A DNA stretch of 64,000 bases. Origin: CBDBBY01 sp965205055. Lineage in GTDB: Bacteria; Pseudomonadota; Alphaproteobacteria; Rhodobacterales; Rhodobacteraceae. The translations under genes were made by a program, and so were the position numbers. The notes below the pieces were generated by a model, which was not told the DNA's origin, made no database searches, and was given only the letters and a program-made list of their open reading frames with translations. This document shows positions 8,852 through 17,300 of the stretch, in pieces. The stretch is from NCBI GenBank assembly GCA_965205055.1, contig OZ242030.1, positions 3,844,001 to 3,908,000 on the forward strand. The letters run 5' to 3'. Within the stretch, counting starts at the first letter, position 1, and each line of letters begins with the position of its first letter.

Positions 8852-9481
8852 ATGGAGTTTGTAATTTTTCTGGCGATCTGCATTGCAATTTACATGGTGT
8901 TCAAACGGAGTTCGAAAAACGGAAGACCAAAACAGGCGGCACAGAATAGCGGAAGACCAAAACAAGCGGTAGCGAGAAACGATTCAAGCAAATGGAATCA
9001 TTTGCTGTTCGCCGACACCGAGACAACTGGATTGGGAAAGAAGAGCCAAGTGGTGGAGGTCGCCGTGGTCGACAGTCGGGAAAACGTCATTTTCCACAAA
9101 CGGATCCGGCCTACGGTAAGGATCAGTCCCGACGCAGAGCAGGTTCACGGCATATCGGAAGCCAATCTTGCCAATGCGCCAAAATGGGATGGAGTGCATG
9201 ACGCCTTCTGCAAAGCGATCAAAGGGAAAACCGTCGTCTTTTACAATGCCCCTTTCGATAAGAGGTTGTTGAAGCAGACGATGGACGCTTACGGCCTCAA
9301 GACCCCGGAAGAGATATCGAAATCCGAATGCGCGATGCAAGTGATGAAGCAATGGACGGGGAAGCGCGTGTCGCTGGTCACGGCGGCCGAGTGCTTGGAG
9401 TTGGATTACGCGGGAAACGCCCACAGCGCAGTGGGCGATGCTGTCACGACATGCAGAGTCATGCGGGCTGTTCTGCATTGA
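8852..9481 (+). CDS. Membrane-anchored DnaQ-like 3'-5' exonuclease
   Basis: The 209-residue protein starts with a hydrophobic helix (EFVIFLAICIAIYMVF) and a basic linker containing a short repeat (NGRPKQA and SGRPKQA). A DEDDh exonuclease domain follows: FADTETTG (Exo I, about residues 52-59), a VHGISEANL loop, FYNAPFDKRLL (Exo II, near 131-141) and HSAVGDAVTT (Exo III, near 190-199). The fold is that of the DNA polymerase III epsilon subunit and many stand-alone exonucleases; the substrate cannot be read from sequence. ATG 8852 has a good AGGGAG site. It stands alone at the edge of a defence cassette and is divergent from it, so it may be an accessory defence exonuclease, but that is inference. 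Confidence 0.85.
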   Translation: MEFVIFLAICIAIYMVFKRSSKNGRPKQAAQNSGRPKQAVARNDSSKWNHLLFADTETTGLGKKSQVVEVAVVDSRENVIFHKRIRPTVRISPDAEQVHGISEANLANAPKWDGVHDAFCKAIKGKTVVFYNAPFDKRLLKQTMDAYGLKTPEEISKSECAMQVMKQWTGKRVSLVTAAECLELDYAGNAHSAVGDAVTTCRVMRAVLH

Positions 9482-9535
9482 TGTTTCCGTCCGCGCAATG
9501 CATTGCGCGGCCTTTGACTCAATGAAGCTACCGAG

Positions 9536-9600
9536 ATGAATTGCGATTGGGGCGACCGGACCATCTGGATCGGCGACAACCTGCGCAACATTCAGGGGTG
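9536..9600 (+). pseudogene. Relict N-terminus of a site-specific DNA methyltransferase
   Basis: From ATG 9536 the frame reads MNCDWGDRTIWIGDNL followed by RNIQG. This is the typical opening of beta-group DNA methyltransferases with an NRTIWTGDNL...MRGMNS start. Similarity stops after about 21 codons; the expected DPPF motif and the rest of the enzyme are absent. I read it as the stump of a deleted methyltransferase gene. Confidence 0.55.
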
Positions 9601-10525
9601 CACGAAGGTTATCGGCACTAATCATCCTCCGCCCTTGGGCGCATCAATCTGCTGGGGCGTTTTCTTCATTTCTGGAGCGCCGCTCTCGCTCATGATCCGG
9701 ACAGGGGTTTTTCAATTGAGGCCCGGCACCGTATTCGCAGTCCAGAGTCAGCCGTAGGTTAGCCGTCCATTGAACAGCGGCCCGAGGTTCTTGAAAAGAC
9801 CTGTCGGCAGACTCGCGCGGGTCATCTTGTCCTGATCCAATGCGCCCTCGTAGGCGTTGGCTTTCATTCGGCTCCCAGTTGCAGTGGTATGCCGAAAAGC
9901 ATCGCGGCATCGGCGTTTGATAATTCCCAAGCATAAGTCGCGTGCACAGTGCCCTTGATGGTCGCTGCGGTCTTGCCACGCTGGCCGCTTGGCAGAGCAA
10001 TAGCGTGCATAGGTACGGTTTGAATTAATTCAGGTTTGATAGCCTCAATATTGCGGTCGTATTCGAATCATATGTTTTGCTTAAATCAGATTCTTGAAAT
10101 GCCCGACTGAGTTTGCGGAATTATTGGTATGCAATCCATGCCTTTGACACCGGCATGCGTGAGAAGCACTCGGCGCGGAGTTGCGGACAGGCCGAAGGTG
10201 TGCGAAGGGGGATGAACTCTTGGCGCCTCCGGGGCAGAGGTTTGTTCTCTCGGTAGACGCGCGAATGAAAACCCGAAATCGTCCGCTAAAAAGATTAAAG
10301 CAACACTATGCACTCTAAGGTTAGGTCGGTGAAGCATGGAAAATGGATACGGCCTTGGGGGTCCGCCGCTCCAAAGTGAAGGTGGAATAGCAACGGCAGG
10401 TGAGCTCAGACGGCCAAATTGCGTAGCGCTGCCGAGGTCTACGCTTGGGTCGAACACAAAAAGCAGGCGTTGCCTCAAAGCTCTCGCCGACGGAACGGCT
10501 CTGGTGAATTGAAAGTAGACCTTAA
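9601..10525. other. Gene-poor region with scraps of coding sequence
   Basis: No intact gene is recognisable in these 925 bases. On the minus strand, a frame entering at about 10070 and containing ATG 10010 (MHAIALPSGQRGKTAATIKG) ends near 9862 in an ATGA overlap with a 39-codon frame (MKANAYEGALDQDK) that stops at 9748. A 23-codon ATG frame (MSESGAPEMKKTPQQ) lies near 9694-9623. On the plus strand, 10336-10512 is a 58-codon ATG frame directly before the ATPase gene. All could be remnants of a degraded locus; none matches a family I know. Confidence 0.35.
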
Positions 10526-11722
10526 ATGCAATTCATCCATCGCATCCGCTTGCGCGGTCTGTTGTCCTTCCCGCCCGACATGGAGTTTTTGGATCTCAAG
10601 CCGCTGAACGTTCTGATCGGGCCAAACGGGGCTGGAAAGACGAACTTAATAGAAGCATTCGAGCTTCTTGGCGCGACGCCGACGGATTTCGCCAATGCCG
10701 TCCGCAATGGCGGCGGTGCGCAGGAATGCCTTTGGAAAGGCGAAAATCCGGCTGATGCGGCGGAGTTGGACGTGGTAACGGGAGGCGCGGCACCGTCTAC
10801 GGGTCGGCCATTGCGCTATCGTCTCGAATTCGGTTCGTCGAACTTTCGAACTGAGGTAATCGACGAAGCAATAGAGGAAGTGAAACCCGACGTCGGGCAT
10901 GAAGAGCCGTGTTTCTACTATCGCTTCCAGCGTGGACAACCGATCATAAACAGAAGAGGAACGGCGGAAAACGGCAATTGCGCACATGTGGAAACGCACT
11001 TGGATCGGTACGATCTGTTGCCCGATCAATCGATCTTGTCGCAGCGCAAAAGTCTGGATTTCTATCCCGAAATGCATTGGATTGGCGGGGAGTTTGGGAA
11101 AATCCGAGCATTCCGCAACTGGTCGTTCGGCCCGCGTTCTGTCCTTCGCAATCCGCAACCCACGAGCGATCCAACGGAAGAGCTTCTACCGGATGCTCGA
11201 AATTTTGCGCTTGTTTTGAACGAAATTCTGCATCGGGACGGATCGGATATCGAAACGGCGCTGAAGCGGTTTCTGCCGCGCTTTGAGCGCTTGTCGTTCC
11301 GTATCTACGGCAACACTTTGATGCCGTACATTCATGAACGGGGATTGAACGCGGCGGTTCCCGCGGTGCGTATGTCCGACGGTATTCTGCGGTTACTGGG
11401 GATGCTCACTGCCCTATTTGCGCCAACTCCGCCTTCGCTGATGTGCTTGGAGAAACCGGAGCTCGGGCTGCACCCGGACGCCGTGTCGTTGCTGGCCAGA
11501 ATTCTTGTGGAAGCATCGAACCGTATGCAACTCGTTGTTACAACTCATTCCGAAGCACTATTGTCGGCGTTGAGTGACGAGGTTGAGTCGGTTCTTGTCT
11601 GCGAGAACATCGGTTACGGCACGAAGCTTGAGCGTCTCGATGCCAAGAGACTTGCGTCCTGGCTCAATAATTACACGCTCGGAGATATTTGGCAGAGGGG
11701 AGCAATCGGAGGAAACCCGTGA
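10526..11722 (+). CDS. OLD/RecF-like AAA ATPase of an ATPase-DUF4276 pair
   Basis: This 398-residue ATP-binding protein is of the SMC/RecF-like AAA type. Walker A is IGPNGAGKTN near residues 32-41. The ABC-like signature region is RMSDGILRLLGML near 285. Walker B is CLEKPELGLHP near 312, with Lys in place of the usual Asp of IDEPE. The switch His lies in VVTTHSEALL near 342. Such ATPases are commonly encoded beside a TOPRIM-like or DUF4276 partner and several pairs act in phage defence. The following frame begins with GTG overlapping this stop (GTGA) and resembles the start of a DUF4276 protein, but it is truncated. The ATPase looks intact. Substrate and trigger are unknown. Confidence 0.82.
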   Translation: MQFIHRIRLRGLLSFPPDMEFLDLKPLNVLIGPNGAGKTNLIEAFELLGATPTDFANAVRNGGGAQECLWKGENPADAAELDVVTGGAAPSTGRPLRYRLEFGSSNFRTEVIDEAIEEVKPDVGHEEPCFYYRFQRGQPIINRRGTAENGNCAHVETHLDRYDLLPDQSILSQRKSLDFYPEMHWIGGEFGKIRAFRNWSFGPRSVLRNPQPTSDPTEELLPDARNFALVLNEILHRDGSDIETALKRFLPRFERLSFRIYGNTLMPYIHERGLNAAVPAVRMSDGILRLLGMLTALFAPTPPSLMCLEKPELGLHPDAVSLLARILVEASNRMQLVVTTHSEALLSALSDEVESVLVCENIGYGTKLERLDAKRLASWLNNYTLGDIWQRGAIGGNP

Positions 11723-11925
11723 GTGCCGTTGCGGTACACATTGAGGATGGCGGGGATAGCAACGGCTCCGATTTCGCATATTCAGTCCAATTGTACCATG
11801 CCTTTGACGGCTGGCAGCGCGGGGTGCCATTCCTCGATTATGCATGTTGTGCAACATTTTTTGGCTGTCTTCAATGTATAGTCAGTGTTCCAAGTCTGCG
11901 AGCGCAAAATTTTACCCGGCAGTGA
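11719..11925 (+). pseudogene. Truncated DUF4276-like partner of the ATPase
   Basis: The frame starts with GTG at 11719, overlapping the ATPase stop, and reads VSAVAVHIEDGGDSNGSDF. This resembles the first strand and acidic loop (hExGGDS) of DUF4276 proteins, which are TOPRIM-like and normally about 200 residues long. Recognisable sequence ends after about 45 codons and the frame stops at 11925. The 4-bp overlap argues that it was once a full coupled gene. The effector of the pair is therefore probably lost. Confidence 0.5.
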
Positions 11926-12336
11926 TCGTAACGCGTCTGTATCCAGCGGCTGGGAAATCGCCGATGTAGATTTGCAAATTCAAATTTCTGCGGCATGCAA
12001 GTTGCCTGAATTCTATGAACTGTTTTTGCTCCGTCGCGTCCGACCATTCAAGGATACGGTCTAACGAGCGCGGTGCAATGGAAAAAAATGCAATAGCTTT
12101 GGTACAGGTATGTTTACCGGCAGTTTCGTGACATATTGTTTCGTAGACGGGTTAAGTTTTCGAATAGGGGATTATATCGAATATTACTTGCTCGACCGGC
12201 TAAGGTTCGCGCCACCGCTTTAAGGATAACTTCTATGTCGAACAGGTTTTCCTTGTCCGCTCTCGTCGGCTGAAACGACGGGTCTACAAATTATATGAAG
12301 CGGGGATCGCGCGCTTGGGATCGTTCACTGCAATGG
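11885..12336 (+). other. Region without a recognised gene
   Basis: A plus-strand frame from GTG 11885 to TAA 12064 (59 codons, ending LLRRVRPFKDTV) has protein-like composition but matches nothing I know. It may be a further relict of the ATPase locus. From 12065 to 12336 I see nothing; the sequence is somewhat AT-rich. Confidence 0.3.
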
Positions 12337-12912
12337 TTATTCGTCTTTTCCAAACTTGCGTTTGAGCCAGTCGAGTACAGCGCGTTGGTCGTCTTCCTTA
12401 GCACGGCGCACCTGAGTCATGAGCCACAGTTGCGTTGGTGGCTCTTGGGTAATGTTCTTCGCGCCTTGGTTGCAGGCGCTACACAGAGCGCGGAGGTTGC
12501 CTTCGTCATCTGTTCCACCTTGGGATTTGTCTACGATATGCCCCACATGCAATCGCGCAGGTCGACCTGTGCGGTCGTCGGAGTCGCCCGCCGCAATCCC
12601 ACACATGCGACAGGTGAAGCCGTTGCGCTCCAAGACACGGGCACGGGTAGCAGCGCTAACATTGCGGGCGAACCTTACGGGCGGTTTTTCGGGTGGCAAC
12701 GCCACTAGTCGATACTCGCCGGGCTTGAGGTCAGCGGAGTCGTTGTTCGACATGATTTGCCACCCTTCCTCATCGCGCAGTTCTCGTAGACGTCGGCCGT
12801 ATTGGCCTTGTCCGCCACTCGCTTCCCTGATCTGTTCCGTCGTAACGATTTTCCCAACACGGGCAAGCAAGAAGGCGCGGATGCCCGCCTTGCCTTTCAG
12901 TTCTTCAGGCAT
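12337..12912 (-). CDS. HNH endonuclease, probable restriction partner of the adjacent C5-methyltransferase
   Basis: This 191-residue protein has a C-terminal HNH nuclease domain: zinc-binding CRMCG near 103, the catalytic core LHVGHIVDKSQGG near 125-137, and N-x6-C-x2-C (NLRALCSACN) near 143. The N-terminal 90 residues contain a small helical DNA-binding-like segment (TTEQIREASGGQGQYGRRLR). Its ATG at 12912 overlaps the end of the methyltransferase gene by 16 bases, and both are on the same strand. That fits a type II restriction-modification pair with an HNH restriction enzyme. The recognition sequence cannot be read from sequence alone. Confidence 0.85.
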   Translation of the reverse strand: MPEELKGKAGIRAFLLARVGKIVTTEQIREASGGQGQYGRRLRELRDEEGWQIMSNNDSADLKPGEYRLVALPPEKPPVRFARNVSAATRARVLERNGFTCRMCGIAAGDSDDRTGRPARLHVGHIVDKSQGGTDDEGNLRALCSACNQGAKNITQEPPTQLWLMTQVRRAKEDDQRAVLDWLKRKFGKDE

Positions 12913-13820
12913 TTTGCCAGCGCACCCGCCATGGCGGTGCCCAGATCAACAGTGAGGGCATTGCCAATCTGCCGATAGCGTTGAGTCTTTGATCCAGCGA
13001 ACAACCATTCGTCTGGGAAGGATTGCAACCGCGCCGCCATGGAGACCGTGAGGCGCGGTTTTCCAGCGAATTGAGGAGGAGGGGGAGAATCAGCGATCCC
13101 GAGGCCATCAACGCCGAGCGCAGCCCAAGCCGCCCGCGCGCGTGTCGGGCCGAGGTCGGGACCGCCGTGCTTGCGCGATCCGCCAACCAGTGTCGGGGCT
13201 GGTCGGTTCGCGCGTTCGGCCCATTCGACAGCCATGCTCCAGCCGCCTTCAGCCATCAAGTCGAACAGCGCTTCTCCGACCGTAAGGCCCCCACCGTTCT
13301 GATTTGGCCATTTGAAGGATTGTGCGCCGTCGATAGCCACCATAAACGACCGAGTCCGATGTTGGGCCGCGCCGAAGTCGTAGGCATCGAGTTGTCGCCA
13401 AGCGACGGCATAGCCAATAGTTTCCAGCCTAGCCGCGACGTTTTCCCTATAGCCATCAAAGCGGCGTTGCATAAGGCCGCGCACGTTCTCTACAAGTACG
13501 GCGCGAGGTTCGGTTTCCTCGACAATCCGCAGCAGAGCCGGAAACATGTCGCGTTCGTCATCCTTGCCCAGTTGCTTCCCGGCAACCGAGAACGGCGGGC
13601 ACGGCAGACCGGCAGCTACGACGTCAATGCCCGCCCAATAAGTTGTATCCAGTTTTGATAAATCGGCTTCAATCACGTTCCAGTAGGGGCGGTTCATGCG
13701 GAGGGTAGCGCAGGCGTAGGGGTCGATGTCGATCAATGCGGCATGTTCAAAGCCCGCTCGCTCAAAGCCGAGAGCCTGCCCGCCCGCGCCGGAGCAAAGT
13801 TCAAGAGCTGTTAGTGTCAC
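12897..13820 (-). CDS. C5-cytosine DNA methyltransferase
   Basis: The 307-residue enzyme carries the m5C-MTase motifs in order: motif I ELCSGAGGQALGF near 7-19, the PCPP catalytic-cysteine motif IV (GLPCPPFS) near 74, ENVRG motif VI near 112, QRxR-like AQHRTRSF motif VIII near 150, and RQIGNAL motif X near 285. It methylates cytosine at C5 in a specific target and should protect DNA from the HNH enzyme encoded immediately downstream. The start is GTG with CGGGAG upstream. This GTG overlaps the TGA of a short frame derived from an IS1595 transposase, so the gene may be translationally coupled to a transposon relict. Confidence 0.93.
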   Translation of the reverse strand: MTLTALELCSGAGGQALGFERAGFEHAALIDIDPYACATLRMNRPYWNVIEADLSKLDTTYWAGIDVVAAGLPCPPFSVAGKQLGKDDERDMFPALLRIVEETEPRAVLVENVRGLMQRRFDGYRENVAARLETIGYAVAWRQLDAYDFGAAQHRTRSFMVAIDGAQSFKWPNQNGGGLTVGEALFDLMAEGGWSMAVEWAERANRPAPTLVGGSRKHGGPDLGPTRARAAWAALGVDGLGIADSPPPPQFAGKPRLTVSMAARLQSFPDEWLFAGSKTQRYRQIGNALTVDLGTAMAGALAKCLKN

Positions 13821-14035
13821 ACCAGTGCTCCCGAAATCACCACTTTGTCGGCAGTCAGATCAAGGTAGCGAAATTGCTCCCTATCCATGCCGACCACGAA
13901 GGTGCCGATTCGATCAAGGACGTTGAGATCCCAGGAGTTGTGCCTAGTCGCGAACTCGCGGACGTAGAGGTTCAGGTGCTTCGGACTCATCTTGTAGAAT
14001 GTACCTTGAAGGTGCGCATTTACTCCTTGTCCAAT
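13817..14035 (-). mobile_element. C-terminal relict of an IS1595-type transposase
   Basis: On the minus strand the frame contains GTFYKMSPKHLNLYVREFA then TRHNSWDL, ending near FRYLDL. This is the C-terminus typical of IS1595 transposases (G-T-x-H-x-M-S-P-K-H-L-x-R-Y-x-x-E-F-x-x-R-H-N). From the internal ATG at 13990 it is a 57-codon frame ending in TGA at 13817-13819, which overlaps the methyltransferase GTG by 4 bp. The N-terminal two thirds of the transposase are absent, and I found no terminal repeats. Confidence 0.75.
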
Positions 14036-14159
14036 TTTTGATGCTGGTCAAGTGCCTTCGTGTGTGCAAAGCCTTGCTGGCACCCGGTTAACCTCTCCTG
14101 CGAAAAATAAGCATACTGCATTCGTTGGTTCACGGAATAGGGCGTTGTGAACTTCGGCT
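14036..14159 (-). other. Short spacer between the DUF3883 tail and the transposase relict
   Basis: I see no gene here. A 110-codon minus-strand frame (14048-14380) runs through it but is out of frame with the conserved DUF3883 tail, and I regard it as spurious. Confidence 0.3.
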
Positions 14160-14306
14160 CTACTTGTGAGCATACGAAACCCACATCCCACCCCTGTGTA
14201 AACGAAACAGGCTCTTGTATTGCTCTTGAAACGGGTTCGGAAGCCAGTCAAATTCCGGTTTATCAGATAGTGTGTTCCTAATCCGTAGAATTCTCCACCG
14301 TTTTCC
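14160..14306 (-). pseudogene. Detached C-terminal tail of the DUF3883 protein
   Basis: Directly after the TAA at 14307-14309 the same frame continues for 48 codons to a TAG at 14160-14162. It begins GKRWRILRI and contains KPEFDWLPNPF. This is the conserved end of DUF3883/NO VEIN-type domains (a YRILRV-like strand followed by a PNPF motif). The stop codon therefore lies inside the domain rather than at its natural end. Confidence 0.75.
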
Positions 14307-17300
14307 TTAAACTTCTGCAGACAAACGAGTCGCCGCGTTGATTTCGCTGATTCCAAGTTCAAATTGTGGATCATCGCCAACGGTAGACTTTACCTCGATA
14401 TACCAGTGTTCTCCGTCGCGACTAAATCGGAAATCGAATCCGAGGCTATCGCTCGTTTCGTCAGGCTCACCTTCTACGAGCGGAAATGCTTTTTTCCGAT
14501 TCGCCGAGACCCATGCTGCCTGAGTTACGACGTCATGGCCAAACTTTTTGCGCAGAAAGTTATACGCATGCATTTCTCCGACAATTCCTATAAGTTCTGG
14601 ATGTTCCGAAAATTGGATTTGAAGATTAGTGTTTATTCTGCTTCTTTGGATTTCATTGGATCTGCTGGGACTAGTAAATTTTCTCAAATGTGTAAATTCG
14701 TCTTTGCTGACATCTGGGCCGAGTGGAATAGGCAATTTTTCCAAGTGCTCCCACAGTTGGCTGTAGTTTGTTGAGCCTTTTTCAATTGCCATACCAGCTA
14801 TATCAACTGTCCGATCATGGCGTTCTTTCTCACGCTTATGTTCTTGTCTTTCTCGGCGATTTGTTTCCACCACGTTGGCATCAAGTTGTAGGCGATAATG
14901 AATCTCGTCGAGGCTTAAGCAACCGTCACAGGCACTTGTGAATGCTTTATTCCCAATGAGTTGAATAGACTTTTCAATTGTTTGAGATTCAGACCATTGG
15001 CTTAGGTAGGCTTCCGGGTCAGTCTTATCTGGTAGTTCTGGCGGGTTGGGCGCGACGGGCTCTGAACCTTCTTGCGTCATCCAAGCCCGGTACAAGTCGT
15101 AAACGCCGTAAAGGATCCTTTCGAACCGATAACGATTCTGGCGAGCAATTTCATAAGGGTCAGGATCGATAGGAATTTCCAGCTTCTGGAAAGCGGCGCG
15201 GAGATCATTGGCAGACTCTATTCCTTCAAGCAAGTCCAAGTAGCGATTTTCATTCAAGATTTTTGAATATCCCACGCGCATAGCATCAATGACTGCGCTG
15301 AACGGCACCTCCCACCACTGTTGACGCCACCCGTTGCAAACCTGAAAGTTTTGGCTGAACGTATCGAGTTCCCGAAACAGCTCTGGCCTCCTCACCTCGA
15401 CCGCGACATAACGCGCAAATGCCAGAAGCAGCGGTCTTATTTCGTTCAAATGCGCGGCCGCCTGTTGGTCCGCTGCCTCATTCTCAACTGCGACATATGG
15501 TTGGCCAAGTTCTGAAAGTACAACATTCCATGCAGGAAGTTCTGCGATGTCGCCAAGTGCACGCCATGCCCTTAAGCCCATTTCATGATCGTCGTGGCTT
15601 TGTCGCGCTGCTTCAAGCATTTCTGAAGCTAGCCATTGTTGGACGTTGGCATCTAGCCACTCCGTAAGGGTTTCAAGCTTCGCCGCCGCCCTTTCGAATC
15701 CGTTGTGAAGAATTCCAAGCAGCACTAGAACCGGTCTAATTCGGTTTGCGAGAAGGATTGTGTTTTCGGACCAATTGGCGAGGATGACTGAAAGCTCCTC
15801 CGGTTCGATTCTGATAATCTCCAACGCCGTCTCGATCTGTTCATTCGTTGGATTTTCCAGTTCTCTTAGCTCTCCCAATACCAGTAGAAGATCTTTTAAG
15901 AGATCCCGCCGTTCCAGCAGCATTTCGGCAGCGGGCGCAAGCTTCTCGTATGAAGTATTGATGTCACACCGTATCGCTAGCACGTCATCAGACAGCCAAA
16001 GTGCGTATGGTCTACTTTCAGCAAGCACTTCGTCGCCGTCGACCAATTGAACTTCGATTTCCTTGCAATCTAACAGTCGAGTGCGCCGGAGTCTTTCAAC
16101 TGCGTCACGCCAACGCATTGTTTCTGGACCCGATGGGTTGTTGCCTCCATGCGCCGCTACGGCGAGAAGAGGTACTGGAAGCCATTTGAATTTGGAATTT
16201 TTCAGACTTGGGAACTGCTTTTCTGCGTCCCTCCAGAGAGCTCCGTCGACGAAATGCCGCTCTTCAAGAGAGGATGCCTGCTTGATGTCCGTTGCGGCTA
16301 GTAACGTTTCGGCCAAACGATCTGCATCGGGCGCACGCATCTCCAACAAAAATTTACGGTGATCCTTCAGCGATTTTGAGCGGTTACTGTTGTCGGGAAG
16401 AAAGACGTCGGCAAGGCTGCTTCGTTTGCGAACAGAGAACTTGCGAGGTCCTGCCCTGACGATGAATTTTTCGGGCAGACTTCGGTCTTGATCGAAATGT
16501 CCCCATGCGTATCGGATCTGACCTACGAATACGTCAAAACGTTCCAAAGGCACGCTGCCATTGACCCAAGCGGTCGCGAGTGCATCAAGTAACTCTGGGC
16601 CAATTTTTTCATCCTCCTCTGGATAGGCCTTTAGACCAAGATTTTTGAGCACCTTGTAAAGTCCAAGATCGGATTCTACTTTTCGTGCGAGATCCATGGA
16701 CAGCGGTGCTAGATGCTTGAAACTGCCTTTAGGTCCTCGAAGGTAGGGTGTCGGCACGAGCCAGCGACGGGAAAGCTTAAGTTCGGTATCCGAGCCTTCA
16801 TATAGCCAAGGAATTGTAGATAACAAATGTTTTAGAGGACTGGTAATTGTTTCGGTCCAATACTCTATTTGAGGTATTTTGATCGTGGTGTTCTGCCAAC
16901 CATCTGGCCAATGCGCGAGTGAAGCGAGCAAAAGCTGAGACAAAACTTTCCGACCTTTTGCGCTCAGGTTCTCATGTTGATGGAGTTCCGGTAGGATGTG
17001 GACATCGGACAGTACGTATTCATCGTTTCCGAGAAAAAGAGCTTTTACTTCTCTAGTTGCAGCTGCGCGCCAGTCGTCCCACGCATCTTTAGGGGTGTCT
17101 GCAGGTCCATCAGGCGGAAGTTCGTAGGAATGTCCTTGCAATTTGAAACGAAGATTTTCTGCTTTTCTAGGTCGCAGTCGGCCGGTCATCTCCGAAAACG
17201 CAAACAATTTGTTCCAGCTTTTGACATCGACGGCGGTGCACCATCGTATGTCATCTGGGCGAAGTAATAATGTCTCGCGCAACTGGTTCGACGCAGGCTC

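Noticed and set aside
10086..10478. 130-codon minus-strand frame before the OLD-like ATPase
   Set aside because: Its composition (Pro/Arg/Ser-rich) and lack of a start signal suggest chance; a plus-strand 58-codon frame overlaps it.
14048..14380. 110-codon frame at the end of the giant ATPase gene
   Set aside because: The conserved DUF3883 tail continues in the frame of the giant protein, not in this one.
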